In this document: positions 45,137-57,895 of the stretch, piece after piece
Numbering within the stretch: the stretch's first letter is position 1
Layout of the letters: every line of letters starts with the position of its first letter
NCBI RefSeq assembly: GCF_918320885.1
Contig: NZ_OU907312.1
Location: forward strand, 1,054,465 to 1,118,464
Origin: an unidentified bacterial endosymbiont
GTDB taxonomy: Bacteria; Pseudomonadota; Gammaproteobacteria; Enterobacterales; G038960095
Length of the DNA: 64,000 nucleotides
Direction of reading: 5' to 3'
Notes under the pieces: generated by a model
What the model was told of the DNA's origin: nothing
Seen by the model: the letters and a program-made list of their open reading frames with translations, nothing else
Databases searched by the model: none
Program-made: the position numbers and the translations under genes

Positions 45137-45177
45137 CTGCCGCTGCTCCTCCCAGAGCAATGGTGTATTAGACGCCC
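45137..45177. repeat. Short interspersed repeat, copy B
   Basis: This is a reverse-oriented relative of the sequence at 11587-11637, sharing CCGCTGCTCCTCCCA and GGTGTATTAGA with a few changes between. It lies in the 186-bp gap between the frameshifted membrane-protein gene and crr. Confidence 0.5.
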
Positions 45178-45282
45178 ATTGAAAAACCGGTAACTGTCAG
45201 ATTAAGTTTAAGCTGGTACAAAATGATAGAATGGAGCCACCGACTGACAGGAGAGAGATCATTTTTTCTATCTCTAAGGACA

Positions 45283-45792
45283 TTACTGTTTAACCCGCAT
45301 GATGATAGTTTCCGCTAGGATCGCCTGACCAGATAGCTTGGTTAGGCACTTTAGGGCCTCCATATTGGCAATAATCACGAGCGTTAGCGTTGATGTAGCC
45401 TTTTTTTCTAACCAAGGTAGATCGAAAGAGAGGATAGGATCACCCCGCTTGACGGATTGTCCATCCTGAGCAAGCCGCTGAAAGCCCTGCCCTTTGAGAT
45501 CCACCGTATCAATGCCAAAATGAACAAACAACTCAATACCACAGTCGGAATGAATAGAGAAGGCGTGGTTCGTGTCAAAGATTTTACCGATAGTGCCGTC
45601 AATCGGGGCCACTAGGGTATTACCGGTGGGTTTGATAGCTAGGCCATCCCCGACGATTTTTTCCGCAAAGACTTTATCGGGTACGGTTTCCAGCTCAACG
45701 ATCTCTCCAGAGACAGGGGCGTAAATCATCAGCTCACTGCTTGAATGTCCTAGAGTGGCTATCCATTGCTTCATTAGCTGAATGAGCGTCAT
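45283..45792 (-). CDS. crr: PTS glucose-specific EIIA component
   Basis: This 169-residue protein receives phosphate from HPr and passes it to EIIB-Glc; in enterobacteria it also regulates adenylate cyclase and permeases. Active His91 (ELFVHFGIDTV) and the supporting His76 (TNHAFSI) are conserved, as is KIVGDGLAIKPTGN. The first ~20 residues (MTLIQLMKQWIATLGHSSSE) differ from the E. coli MGLFDKLKSLV helix that contacts membrane. It lies 34 bp after ptsI. Confidence 0.95.
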   Translation of the reverse strand: MTLIQLMKQWIATLGHSSSELMIYAPVSGEIVELETVPDKVFAEKIVGDGLAIKPTGNTLVAPIDGTIGKIFDTNHAFSIHSDCGIELFVHFGIDTVDLKGQGFQRLAQDGQSVKRGDPILSFDLPWLEKKATSTLTLVIIANMEALKCLTKLSGQAILAETIIMRVKQ

Positions 45793-45826
45793 GGCAGTGC
45801 TCCTAATTCTTTACAACTTACTGACA

Positions 45827-47617
45827 TTACTGTAACAGAGTAATGTCAGTAAGCGCTAATTTTTCCATCGACTGAGTCATTAGTCGGTGGATATCAGCGG
45901 CTGTTGACTGGATCAGTGCCTGTTGGGCCAGTTGCTGTGCCGCTGCAAAGTGAACGCTACGGATTACTTTTTTGATAGCGGGGATCGCCCGGGCACTCAC
46001 ACTAAAGCTATCTAGACCAAGCCCCAGTAATAGGAGGGTGGCTTGTGTATCACCAGCCAATTCTCCACACACACAGACCGATTTTCCGAACTGATGTGCG
46101 GCATCGATAATCTGTTTAACAAACTGGAGTACCGCTGGGGAGAGCGGGTTGTAGAGGGAGGCAATCAATGGATTACCCCGGTCCACCGCTAAGGTGTACT
46201 GCGTGAGATCATTGGTCCCAATGCTTAAAAAGTCGACGATTTGAGCTAAATGGGAGGCCATCACGGCTGCTGCCGGGGTCTCAACCATAATCCCGACGCT
46301 GATCTGCGGATCAAACGGCTGTTTTTCAGCGTGTAACTGCTGCTTCAACCGTGCTAGCTGCTCTTGTAGGGCGTGAACTTCTTCAACGAGACTAATCATC
46401 GGAAAGAGTATGCAGAGTTTGCCAAACGCTGAAGCTCGTAAAATGGCCCGCAGTTGGATCTGGAGTAGTTCAGGGTGCTGCTGATAGAGACGAACGCCGC
46501 GGCAGCCTAAGAAAGGGTTGCTCTCAGTGGGTAGATTCAGGTAGGGCAGCGGTTTATCACCCCCAATATCGACGGTGCGGATCACCGCCGCCTCCCCTGA
46601 TCGCAGTTGTTGTGCTACGGCTTGATAGGCCTGGAATTGCTCTGCTTCGGAGGGGAGACCCTCTCGTCCCATGAAGAGAAATTCGGTACGGTAGAGACCA
46701 ACCCCTTCAGCACCCTGCTGCTGAGCAGCACTCAGCTCATTAAAGTGGCTGATATTGGCACTCAGCCTAACTTGATGTCCCTCTAAGGTGACGGCCGGGT
46801 GATCGGTTAAAACAGCTAGTAAGCGCTGTTGTCGTTGCTCACGCTGTTGCTGCGCTTTGAAAGCCTCGATAGTTTCGGCAGTAGGATTAATGACAACATG
46901 GTTATTTGTAGCCTCTAGCAGCACCAGATCATCCTGGTGGATTAGTTCCAAGGCTTGGTGTACGCCTACTAGTGCTGGGATCCCCAGTGCGCGCGCCATG
47001 ATGGCAGTATGGGAGGTGCTACTGCCCAGGCGGGTGATAAAACCCAAAACCTTCTCAACATCAAGCTGAGCAGTTTCCGAAGGGGTTAGCGTTTCGGCGA
47101 CTAAAATAACTGGTTTTGAGAGTGCTTGAAGATCGACCAATGGGACGCCTAGGGCATTACTGAGCAGACGTTGGCCAATGTCCCGAATATCGGCTGCCCG
47201 TGCCTTCAAATAGTCATCCGCTAACTGCTCTAAAGTGAGGGCTTGCTGCTCAATAACCGCTTCAATGGCTGAGGAGAGTGCAGCCTGGTGTTGTTGGATA
47301 TAGGCCATTACCTCCGCTTCAAACAGCTCATCTTCTAGCAATAGGCGGTGTGCTTCAAAAATAGCGGCCTCTGGTTCGCCAAATCGTTGGTAGGCTTTCT
47401 CCTCAATCGCCTGGAGTTGTTGAATGGATTGATCCCGTGCCTGAAAAAAAAGGGCCATCTCTTGTGGTATAGCCTCAGCCGCAATCGGTTGGCGGTTGAT
47501 CGTGAGGGGCTGTTTTTTAACGAGTAGCGCTGGACCTAACGCGATACCCGGGGAGGCGATCACACCTGAAAGTAGGGCGTCCTCTGTAGCCAGGAGGAGG
47601 GAAGCCATCAATTCCAT
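45827..47617 (-). CDS. ptsI: PTS enzyme I (phosphoenolpyruvate-protein phosphotransferase)
   Basis: This 596-residue protein transfers phosphate from PEP to HPr. Phospho-acceptor His203 lies in GSSTSHTAIMARALGIPALV (His189 in E. coli), followed by the PEP-binding TIM barrel with EFLFMGREGLPSE and the catalytic Cys in SVCVCGELAGD. Its ATG shares one base with the ptsH stop (TGATG), so translation is coupled. This start adds ~15 residues before the usual SGVIASPGIALG beginning. Confidence 0.96.
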   Translation of the reverse strand: MELMASLLLATEDALLSGVIASPGIALGPALLVKKQPLTINRQPIAAEAIPQEMALFFQARDQSIQQLQAIEEKAYQRFGEPEAAIFEAHRLLLEDELFEAEVMAYIQQHQAALSSAIEAVIEQQALTLEQLADDYLKARAADIRDIGQRLLSNALGVPLVDLQALSKPVILVAETLTPSETAQLDVEKVLGFITRLGSSTSHTAIMARALGIPALVGVHQALELIHQDDLVLLEATNNHVVINPTAETIEAFKAQQQREQRQQRLLAVLTDHPAVTLEGHQVRLSANISHFNELSAAQQQGAEGVGLYRTEFLFMGREGLPSEAEQFQAYQAVAQQLRSGEAAVIRTVDIGGDKPLPYLNLPTESNPFLGCRGVRLYQQHPELLQIQLRAILRASAFGKLCILFPMISLVEEVHALQEQLARLKQQLHAEKQPFDPQISVGIMVETPAAAVMASHLAQIVDFLSIGTNDLTQYTLAVDRGNPLIASLYNPLSPAVLQFVKQIIDAAHQFGKSVCVCGELAGDTQATLLLLGLGLDSFSVSARAIPAIKKVIRSVHFAAAQQLAQQALIQSTAADIHRLMTQSMEKLALTDITLLQ

Positions 47618-47886
47618 CAGGCGGCTCCCACATTCAGTTCATTGAGTAGGCTGACTAGACGCATGACAGCGGGTTGCTCATCGGCACCCTCAGCGCTGAT
47701 GGTGACAACGGTTCCTTGAGAGAGTCCTAAGGTCTGTAGCTTAAATAGACTTTTGGCGCTGGCGCTTTTACCATGAGCAGAGAGCGTAATCTCAGCTGTA
47801 AAGGCTTTCGCCTCTTTAACCAGTTGTGCAGCAGGTCTGACATGCAGACCGTGAGAAGAGGTAATGGTAACAGCTTGTTGGTACAT
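47617..47886 (-). CDS. ptsH: PTS phosphocarrier protein HPr
   Basis: This 89-residue protein has active His15 in GLHVRPAAQ and the conserved Ser46 region ([16 protein letters not shown]). It carries phosphate from enzyme I to sugar-specific EIIA proteins. It is the first gene of the ptsH-ptsI-crr operon, in the E. coli order, but no cysK precedes it. The following zipA gene is divergent. Confidence 0.97.
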   Translation of the reverse strand: MYQQAVTITSSHGLHVRPAAQLVKEAKAFTAEITLSAHGKSASAKSLFKLQTLGLSQGTVVTISAEGADEQPAVMRLVSLLNELNVGAA

Positions 47887-48198
47887 GGCCGGGGATCCTA
47901 GGTTGTTCTATTGTATCTTGGGTCTAATAGGGTAGCTTACCTATTACCCCTGGTGTGTCAATGAGCGCTCAAGCAATCAGTTTGGTGATAAGGTCATGAT
48001 TGATTGAGGCAAGCGGTGATTTTATTAGCTATGCTAATGGTCTGAAAGGCGGTAGAAACTGATGAGAGCGGGATCCTGGTGTAATCGATTGATAGATAAC
48101 AATAAACAAAGTCGGTTAAGCTTGAAGCGGCATAACTGGTGACGATAAACGTTCAAAGAGTAATCACCATTGGAACCTTAGCACATCAGAGGGGCAGA
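47887..48198. other. Divergent intergenic region between ptsH and zipA
   Basis: There are 312 bp without a gene; in E. coli cysK and cysZ lie here. A TACAAT (minus strand, 47915-47910) could be the -10 of the pts promoter, but no good -35 is at 17 bases. No RNA gene or terminator was recognised. Confidence 0.4.
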
Positions 48199-48249
48199 TG
48201 ATGCAAAATTTGCGCTTAGGCGTGCTCGTCGTGAGTAGCCGGTTATGAG
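48199..48249 (+). pseudogene. Detached ZipA N-terminal peptide
   Basis: ATG ATG CAA AAT TTG CGC encodes MMQNLRLGVLVVSSRL and then stops. E. coli ZipA begins MMQDLRL followed by a membrane helix, so this is the expected start of zipA in a different frame. The stop overlaps the next ATG (ATGA) at 48245. See the zipA entry. Confidence 0.55.
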
Positions 48250-49027
48250 TCGCTTACGAGTGCGAGGCGGGTTTAGCCGCCGCCAGCAATGGCTGATGCT
48301 GATCTATAGTGATTTCATTAAAAAACCGTTGTTGTCATTGATTCAACGGATAATGTCGGCACGTCAGGTCAACCAGAGCAGTGGCAATGATTCAGCTGAT
48401 CAACGGCTTGTTCGTCGTGTGCAGGAGCCCACCTTTGCACCGCTGCAGAGCGCTTCCTTAGAGTGGGTAGCCTCATCACGGGTGACTGCAGAGATCCAAC
48501 AGAGCGTCTTGCCAGAGCCGCCCGCTTTGATGGGCCTGGAATCGTCCCACAGACAGGCTGAATCTTCGGTTGATCAGGTGACAACGGAACCAAGCGATAA
48601 GGCAGATGACGAGCCACTATTACTCTTGTATGTCATGGCCCACCAGCGGGATCGACTCTATGGAGAGCCGCTACTTCGTAGCTTATTACAACTGGGTTTC
48701 CGCTATGGTGAACGGGCGGTTTTCCATCGACACCTGAACCCACTGGCCAGCGGACCTATTCTATTTAGCGTAGTGAACATGGTGAAACCGGGTACGTTTA
48801 ACCCGAGCAGCATGAGTGAATTTACAACGCCTGGTGTGGCCCTGTGCATGACTATCCCGGCTTATGGGGATGCGCTGCAAAATTTTAAACTGATGTTACA
48901 GGCAGCACAACGGCTAGCGGATGATGTCAGTGGGGTCGTTCTGGATAGTGATCGCCACCTGTTGACCCTAGAAACCAGAAAACAGTATACAGCCCGGATC
49001 CGTCGCCTGCTGGCTAAAGCCTCTTAA
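48245..49027 (+). CDS. zipA: Cell division protein ZipA, membrane anchor missing or frameshifted
   Basis: This 260-residue frame encodes the FtsZ-binding domain at the C-terminus: LLYVMAHQRDRLYGEPLLRSL, the VFHRHLNPLASGPILFSVVN strand set, and VSGVVLDSDRHLLT. The linker is Gln/Ser-rich as usual. The expected N-terminal transmembrane helix is absent: this frame starts MSRLRVRGGFSRRQQWLMLI. The true MMQNLRL start is in another frame 46 bases upstream. Either the anchor has been lost, the short WLMLIYSDF segment replaces it, or a frameshift or sequence error separates the two. The gene pairs with ligA as in E. coli. Confidence 0.85.
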   Translation: MSRLRVRGGFSRRQQWLMLIYSDFIKKPLLSLIQRIMSARQVNQSSGNDSADQRLVRRVQEPTFAPLQSASLEWVASSRVTAEIQQSVLPEPPALMGLESSHRQAESSVDQVTTEPSDKADDEPLLLLYVMAHQRDRLYGEPLLRSLLQLGFRYGERAVFHRHLNPLASGPILFSVVNMVKPGTFNPSSMSEFTTPGVALCMTIPAYGDALQNFKLMLQAAQRLADDVSGVVLDSDRHLLTLETRKQYTARIRRLLAKAS

Positions 49028-49111
49028 AGCCGAGATTTTAGGCGCTGCGAACGCTTGCATCTTCCCTGAGGGTAGTACAGGCTATTAGAACACCACCTTG
49101 AAATTCATTAA

Positions 49112-51746
<2,635 letters not shown>

Positions 51747-51780
51747 CCATTCTGGTAAAAAATGTCGATCGGCTGAACCG

Positions 51781-52698
51781 CTAGCAGAGTGACACGGGTT
51801 TAAACAGTTGATCCTTCGAAGTCACTGCTGAGGGCTTCACCCCTGATGAAGGGAGTTGACGGCCCAGCAGGGTATCCCGAGCTTGTGGATAGTACTCCTC
51901 GATTAAAGCACATAACATAGCCTGGCTATTGTTTTCTGTTCCATTGAAATAATCAGCAGGCGAAAAATGCATCTTAAAGGATTCAACTGTATTTTTTGTT
52001 GTTTGATCCAAATTGCCGTGAGTCGGCACCTCATAACCATATTCTTTTAAAGCGGCTTGTTGCTGAGCGACGGTCAGTGGTTTCTCTTTTAACTGCTTCT
52101 GGTAGTGTTCCACCACCTCTGCTCGTGGCCAGGCACCAATTCCCTCACAAGCCAGGGTATACCAAGGAAATAGCGGACCAGGGTCCTGTTTACGACCGGG
52201 TGCGATGTCTGCATGACCTATGATGCGAGTTGGGGTAAGGCTATATTGTTTAATCAGCGGGGCAACCAGTTCAATCAGGGCAGCTATCTGCTCTTTAGGA
52301 TAGCAAAACCATTGCCTACCTTGATGATCCCGATAAGTGGCCTCGTCAGCAAAGGCGTGTTGGACTGATCTCGCTAACGGCTTCGCTTCAATGAAGCCTA
52401 GATTGACCATCTCAATGCCAACAGAAGAGAAGTTGATGTTATTCACGCCATGCCATGAACTGACGCCCGCATGCCAAGCACGCTCTTCAGGCTCCACTAA
52501 CTTATAAATTGGAATTTCCCCATCCGCTTCGGGTGTATCAGAGAGTAGGTAGTGAGCACTGGCCTGGGCTTGTGGTCCCGCCAACCACTGGAGTGAGCTA
52601 GCCAAATTGCCCGCCGTATAGTGCATCACGAGATGCCTAATTCGTCTATCCTGAGCGGGAGAGGGGCGGGAGTAGATTTTCATATCAGGATTCCTCAT
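51781..52698 (-). CDS. N-acetylmuramoyl-L-alanine amidase (AmiD-like)
   Basis: This 305-residue Amidase_2 zinc enzyme has a first zinc His in RHLVMHYTAGNL, AGVSSWHGVNNINFSSVGIE, a second His in RIIGHADIAPGRKQDPG with the Asp, and a C-terminal peptidoglycan-binding helical domain (~200-265). It cleaves the bond between MurNAc and L-Ala. E. coli AmiD is an outer-membrane lipoprotein; here no signal peptide or lipobox is visible, so it may be cytoplasmic (recycling) or have lost its leader. Confidence 0.88.
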   Translation of the reverse strand: MRNPDMKIYSRPSPAQDRRIRHLVMHYTAGNLASSLQWLAGPQAQASAHYLLSDTPEADGEIPIYKLVEPEERAWHAGVSSWHGVNNINFSSVGIEMVNLGFIEAKPLARSVQHAFADEATYRDHQGRQWFCYPKEQIAALIELVAPLIKQYSLTPTRIIGHADIAPGRKQDPGPLFPWYTLACEGIGAWPRAEVVEHYQKQLKEKPLTVAQQQAALKEYGYEVPTHGNLDQTTKNTVESFKMHFSPADYFNGTENNSQAMLCALIEEYYPQARDTLLGRQLPSSGVKPSAVTSKDQLFKPVSLC

Positions 52699-52783
52699 CG
52701 AAAAAGCTGACGGATGGACCCCAATATTAACTTTTTGTAACCATTAAAGCAACCTACTTGTTAAAAGTAGGTCACAAGGGCTT

Positions 52784-52859
52784 TGGTGGACGATGCTGGT
52801 CTCGAACCAGTGACCCCCTCCTTGTAAGGGAGGTGCTCTCCCAGCTGAGCTAATCGTCC
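52784..52859 (-). tRNA. tRNA-Val (anticodon UAC)
   Basis: This is a 76-base cloverleaf including encoded CCA. The acceptor GGACGAT pairs with ATCGTCC. The anticodon stem is CCTCC/GGAGG with loop CTTACAA, and the T arm is CTGGTTCGAGACCAG. It lies just upstream of gltX, where E. coli has the valUXY-lysV cluster; only one tRNA remains here. Confidence 0.97.
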
Positions 52860-53063
52860 CTAGTGCGTTGCGTTACGCTAAGGCGGCATTATAGGGGGCA
52901 CTGAGGCAGAGTCAACGATTTTTTCAAACCAGAGATCAGTAGTTAGGGTACTGTACGTCTGGCTGCGGCATTATAATTGACGTACAATTAATCCGATAAT
53001 CGTTCAGTAATAGAGGGGAGAGGTGTCGGCAACGGTATAGTCACTGCGGCACCCGACACAGTT

Positions 53064-54500
53064 ATGATGGTTAGAGCTCGTTTTGCGCCAAGTCCCACCG
53101 GCTATTTACACATTGGGGGAGCTCGCACCGCCCTGTATGCCTGGCTGTTTGCTCGGCATCAGGGGGGGCAATTTATTTTGCGGATTGAAGATACCGACCG
53201 TGAGCGATCAACTCAGCCGGCCATTGATGCGATTCTTGAAGGCATGCAATGGCTTGGGTTAACCTGGGATGAGGGTCCTTACTATCAGACACAGCGTTTT
53301 GAACGCTATCAAGCGGTACTCAATCAGCTATTGGAATCAGGCAGTGCCTATCGTTGTGACTGTAGTCCAGCCCGTTTAGAAACTGTACGAGAACAGCAGC
53401 GGGCGGCCGGTCAAAAACCGCGCTACGATGGGCGGTGTCGCGATAGCCAACCCCTTATCACTACGAATCAACCCTCTGTGGTGCGTTTTCGTAATCCTCA
53501 GCAGGGTGCGGTCTGCTTTGACGACCAAATCCGTGGTCCTATTACCATTAGTAATAGCGAATTGGATGATCTGGTGATCTGTCGTAGCGATGGCACCCCC
53601 ACTTATAATTTTTGTGTGGTGGTCGATGATTGGGATATGAAAATCACCCACGTCATTCGTGGCGAAGATCACATTAACAATACCCCACGGCAGATCAATT
53701 TATTACAAGCCCTAGGTGCTCCCATTCCACACTATGCCCATTTATCGATGATCCTGGGCGAAGATGGCAAAAAGCTTTCAAAACGTCATGGTGCAGTGAG
53801 TGTGCTGCAGTATCGGGATGAGGGTTATCTGCCGCAAGCACTCTTAAACTATCTGTTGCGTCTGGGCTGGTCTCATGGTGATCAAGAGATTTTTTCATTG
53901 GAAGAGATGCAACGCTATTTCTCGTTGGCCGCGGTGAATCGCTCCGCTAGCGCCTTTAATAGGGAGAAGTTGCTGTGGCTAAATCATCATTATATGAACC
54001 AGCTCCCGCCGGAAACGGTGGCACAACAGCTGGCTTGGCATCTGCAACGGCAGGCGGTGGAGAGCCGCCAGGGGCCGGCTTTAACAGAGATAGTACGCTT
54101 ATTAGCGCCTCGTTATCAGCGGTTAGATCGGCTGGCTCAGGCCAGCCACTACTTTTTTAATGAGCCGATCGCCTTAGATCCAGAGGCTGCGCACCAGCAG
54201 CTTCAGGCAGCTGCCAGTCAACCACTGGCTCTGGCGTATTCAAAATTGGCGGCGCTGCACGCTTGGCAGGCCTCAGCCATCCAAGAGGCCATCCAGCAGG
54301 TGGCAGAAGAGCTATCGCTAGGATTAGGCAAGGTGGGCATGCCGTTGCGGGTGGCAGTGACGGGGGGGTTACAGTCACCGGCTATCGAACAGACGCTGCA
54401 GGCGGTGGGACAACGTCGCACGTTAGCCCGTATTGAACAAGCGTTAGCATTCATCAATGAGCAGACTGCTTCAGCAGTTGATCAACAGGCTCCTCGGTGA
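53064..54500 (+). CDS. gltX: Glutamyl-tRNA synthetase
   Basis: This 478-residue class I enzyme charges tRNA-Glu. The HIGH-type motif is HIGG at residues 16-19 ([16 protein letters not shown]), and KLSKR is in [13 protein letters not shown]. The CDC region ([11 protein letters not shown]) and an all-helical anticodon-binding C-terminus are present. The second ATG (53067) is equally possible as start. It is followed without gap by tusE. Confidence 0.97.
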   Translation: MMVRARFAPSPTGYLHIGGARTALYAWLFARHQGGQFILRIEDTDRERSTQPAIDAILEGMQWLGLTWDEGPYYQTQRFERYQAVLNQLLESGSAYRCDCSPARLETVREQQRAAGQKPRYDGRCRDSQPLITTNQPSVVRFRNPQQGAVCFDDQIRGPITISNSELDDLVICRSDGTPTYNFCVVVDDWDMKITHVIRGEDHINNTPRQINLLQALGAPIPHYAHLSMILGEDGKKLSKRHGAVSVLQYRDEGYLPQALLNYLLRLGWSHGDQEIFSLEEMQRYFSLAAVNRSASAFNREKLLWLNHHYMNQLPPETVAQQLAWHLQRQAVESRQGPALTEIVRLLAPRYQRLDRLAQASHYFFNEPIALDPEAAHQQLQAAASQPLALAYSKLAALHAWQASAIQEAIQQVAEELSLGLGKVGMPLRVAVTGGLQSPAIEQTLQAVGQRRTLARIEQALAFINEQTASAVDQQAPR

Positions 54501-54856
54501 TCGCCCCTTGGGTTAATAGAAATTCGTCACTGCAGCGGGAGGAGACGCTGACCACTACTGATCATCAAGGTTACCTGGCTGATCCCCAGTGCTGGTGTGT
54601 GGCTTTTGCACAAGCGACTGCAGCACAGGAAGGCCTTGTATTAACCCCAGCGCATTGGGAAGTGCTCTATTTTTTACGTGATTTTTATCAGCAGTACCAC
54701 ACCTCGCCCGCCATGCGACTACTGGTTAAAGCGTGGCAGCAGCGTTATGGAGCAGAAAAAGGAACTAGTCATTATCTTTACGCGCTATTTCCGCGGGGGC
54801 CAGCCCAACAGGGAAGTAAAATAGCTGGCTTACCTAAACCGGTAAAATGTCTTTAA
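54497..54856 (+). CDS. tusE: Sulfurtransferase TusE
   Basis: This 119-residue DsrC-family protein takes sulfur from TusBCD and hands it to MnmA for 2-thiouridine in tRNA. The conserved C-terminus ([12 protein letters not shown]) carries the catalytic Cys118, and [19 protein letters not shown] is typical. The GTG at 54497 overlaps the gltX stop, giving ~20 extra residues compared with E. coli. The normal beginning would lie at about TTTDHQGYL, where a GGGAGGAG ribosome site precedes a non-ATG codon. Confidence 0.92.
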   Translation: MIAPWVNRNSSLQREETLTTTDHQGYLADPQCWCVAFAQATAAQEGLVLTPAHWEVLYFLRDFYQQYHTSPAMRLLVKAWQQRYGAEKGTSHYLYALFPRGPAQQGSKIAGLPKPVKCL

Positions 54857-54982
54857 GCCGAAAGAGTGCTACCCTTTAAATACACCATTACTAAAGACAA
54901 AATGACTCAACGAACTTGAAAGGGACTATTTTGGTGCCATGTTGAAGGGAGAGCTGTCCAGCTTACTATTCGGGAGAACACC

Positions 54983-55300
54983 GTGATCGCTGTTAAATTC
55001 GATATTGGACAACAGGTGCGCCATAAAACATTCGGTTACCTGGGTGTTGTGGTGGACGTCGATTCTGAGTACTCACTATCTCAGCCACAAGTAGAATCGC
55101 TAGACATAGACGATAGCTTGCGTCGAGCACCTTGGTACACCGTGGTCACCGAGGATGATCACGGTGATGCCTTGCAAGCCTATGTGTCTGAAATGCAATT
55201 GGATAAGGAGTTATTTCCTGTTCATCCTGAACACCCGGTCCTAGATGATTTTGCTCATGCTGTCAAAAAGCAACTGCGTAACCCGCAGTTGCTTCATTAA
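54983..55300 (+). CDS. hspQ: Heat shock protein HspQ
   Basis: This 105-residue YccV family protein starts with the GTG at 54983. Motifs FDIGQQVRHKTFGYLGVVVD, VDSEYSLSQP and RRAPWYTVVTEDDHG are closely like E. coli HspQ, which enhances Lon proteolysis and binds hemimethylated DNA. The neighbourhood tusE-hspQ-yccA-serT resembles the E. coli order. Confidence 0.95.
   Translation: MIAVKFDIGQQVRHKTFGYLGVVVDVDSEYSLSQPQVESLDIDDSLRRAPWYTVVTEDDHGDALQAYVSEMQLDKELFPVHPEHPVLDDFAHAVKKQLRNPQLLH
55269..55293. terminator. Palindrome at the end of hspQ
   Basis: AGCAACTGCG, a 5-base loop and CGCAGTTGCT form a 10-bp stem covering the last codons of hspQ, followed by TTCATT. It could terminate hspQ or the convergent yccA transcript, though the T-run is weak. 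Confidence 0.5.
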
Positions 55301-55467
55301 CTGAAATGTGGCTGGGTTTCCAGCTCTAGGGGGCTGTCCGTTGCTGGTTGCCGCTAGATCTAATCCTGACAAAAGGAGTTGCAGTCCAACTATTTTAAGT
55401 ACTGGAGGGGGGTGTGCTCCCTTCCAGGGCCTCTGTGTGCTTGGTGTACTCTTCAGCCACAATGAAC

Positions 55468-56124
55468 TTAGTCACTACGTCGAGCACTAAGAAGATGCAG
55501 TAGACTGTAGAAGATATTGTACAGCGAGACATAGAGACTGACTGTAGCGCGGATATAGTTGGTCTCGCCACCATGAATAATCTCACTGGTTTTCAGCAAG
55601 ATAGTCCCTGAAGAGACCAGAATAAACAGAGCACTGATCCCTAAGGAAAAAGCGGGCAGCTGCCAGAAAGCATTGCCTATCATGCTGATGAGCAAGACAA
55701 TGGCTCCCGCGGTTAACAGACCGCCCATAAAAGACAGCTCTTTTTGGGTAGTGAGCACATAAGCGGAGCAGCCGAAGAATACCAAAGAGGTTCCTCCCAG
55801 GGCAGTGATTAAGATATCACTCGCACCACTGTGTAGCAGTGAGCCGACAATAGGTCCCAGGCTGTAGCCTATAAAGCTAGTCAGCGCAAAGACTGCCAAA
55901 ATGCCATAAGCGCTGTTGGCGGTGTAATGGGTTAAGAACATTAAGCCATAAGCCCCGACTAAAAAGAGCCAGGGAGATAGGGCAGGCAGTCTAAAAGAGG
56001 CACTCAGTAGGGCGGTAGTCGCGGAACAAGCCAGCGTCATCGCCAATAAACAATAGGTATTACGCAGTACCCGGTGGCTACTGAGTAGTGAAGCTTTTCT
56101 ACTAGAAACAATGGTACGTTCCAT
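55468..56124 (-). CDS. yccA: FtsH-modulating membrane protein YccA (BAX inhibitor-1 family)
   Basis: I place the start at the ATG at 56124 (MERTIVSSRKASLLSSHRVL). The ~218-residue protein has seven hydrophobic segments and the highly conserved end IIHGGETNYIRATVSLYVSL, near identical to E. coli YccA. That protein is a substrate and inhibitor of FtsH that protects jammed SecY. No lesions seen. It is convergent with hspQ. Confidence 0.93.
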   Translation of the reverse strand: MERTIVSSRKASLLSSHRVLRNTYCLLAMTLACSATTALLSASFRLPALSPWLFLVGAYGLMFLTHYTANSAYGILAVFALTSFIGYSLGPIVGSLLHSGASDILITALGGTSLVFFGCSAYVLTTQKELSFMGGLLTAGAIVLLISMIGNAFWQLPAFSLGISALFILVSSGTILLKTSEIIHGGETNYIRATVSLYVSLYNIFYSLLHLLSARRSD

Positions 56125-56355
56125 AATCACTATCACCTCAAATCAATCAGGTTAACTAACCCTCATTTTACACCAAATGGTCCCAATAGTTATAGTACTG
56201 TTTAGCCATCGCCTCTACAGGGAAGGCCCTAGGTCCCAGTGAAGCTCGAGATCGGGGTGCCGATCATTAAAGTCTGTCCTCCTATTTTTTGCTTTCTGAA
56301 GCGAGGCAACTGCTTTACAAGCGCCCAGAAGCTGTTTATAGTCCGCCAATCGCCT

Positions 56356-56445
56356 GGAGGCGTGGCAGAGCGGTTGAATGCAGCTGACTTGAAATCAGCC
56401 GTACTTGCAAGAGTACCGTGGGTTCGAATCCTACCGCCTCCGCCA
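56356..56445 (+). tRNA. serT: tRNA-Ser (anticodon UGA)
   Basis: This is a 90-base class II tRNA with encoded CCA. The acceptor GGAGGCG pairs with CGCCTCC. The anticodon stem has loop CTTGAAA, a long variable arm lies at 56401-56417, and the T arm is GTGGGTTCGAATCCTAC. It lies next to yccA, as serT does in E. coli. Confidence 0.97.
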
Positions 56446-56538
56446 GTTAAACGATTGATTCACTTCTCTCTTCCTTCACTTGATCCCTACTAGGTTTCCT
56501 GTAAAGTGCCTCGATTAATGGCATCTTTGCTTTTTTAA

Positions 56539-57546
<1,008 letters not shown>

Positions 57547-57587
57547 TAGGCTCTACAAGAGCATTTTTCAGTTTTTGCAAGCTAGAG

Positions 57588-57614
57588 AACTACCCGAGCC
57601 TTTTCGGGTAGTTT
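57588..57614 (+). terminator. Rho-independent terminator after gapA
   Basis: AACTACCCGA, a short loop and TCGGGTAGTTT form a ~9-bp stem ending in TTTATT, 42 bases after the gapA stop. Confidence 0.75.
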
Positions 57615-57721
57615 ATTGAGTGGTATTTTGGGGAGTGAGTCATCATGACTGCTGGCAGAAATTATCAAATCGGCCATCACCCATGTTATCTATATGATTT
57701 ATGCTGAGTTTCAGAAGCCTA

Positions 57722-57817
57722 ATGGAATTGGGGCTTAATATGACTACAAGAAAAATTCTTAAGGGCTTAACGCCGATAGAAATTTATACTAAACGCCGTG
57801 TTGCACTTATTGCGTGA
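57722..57817 (+). pseudogene. IS30-family transposase 3' remnant
   Basis: The last ~31 codons match the end of the IS30 transposase at 8000-8094: MELGLNMTTRKI, then LKGLTPIEIYTKRRVALIA and TGA, followed by the same ATCCAGC. Several substitutions show it is older than, or from a relative of, the other copy. Only this fragment remains. The rest of 57615-57895 shows no gene. Confidence 0.8.
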
Positions 57818-57895
57818 ATCCAGCATTAAGTCAAAGTGCTGATTTATTAAGATAGCCATAACTCAGCAGAAATCCCAGATAAATCGCTCTGTCAG

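Noticed and set aside
45190-45282. Terminator downstream of crr
   Set aside because: Only a weak AGAGATA/TCTCT pairing was found, with the A/T run in the wrong place for the minus strand.
52921-53040. Promoter of gltX
   Set aside because: TTGACG, TATAAT and GATAAT are present but none pair at 16-18 base spacing, so no promoter is called.
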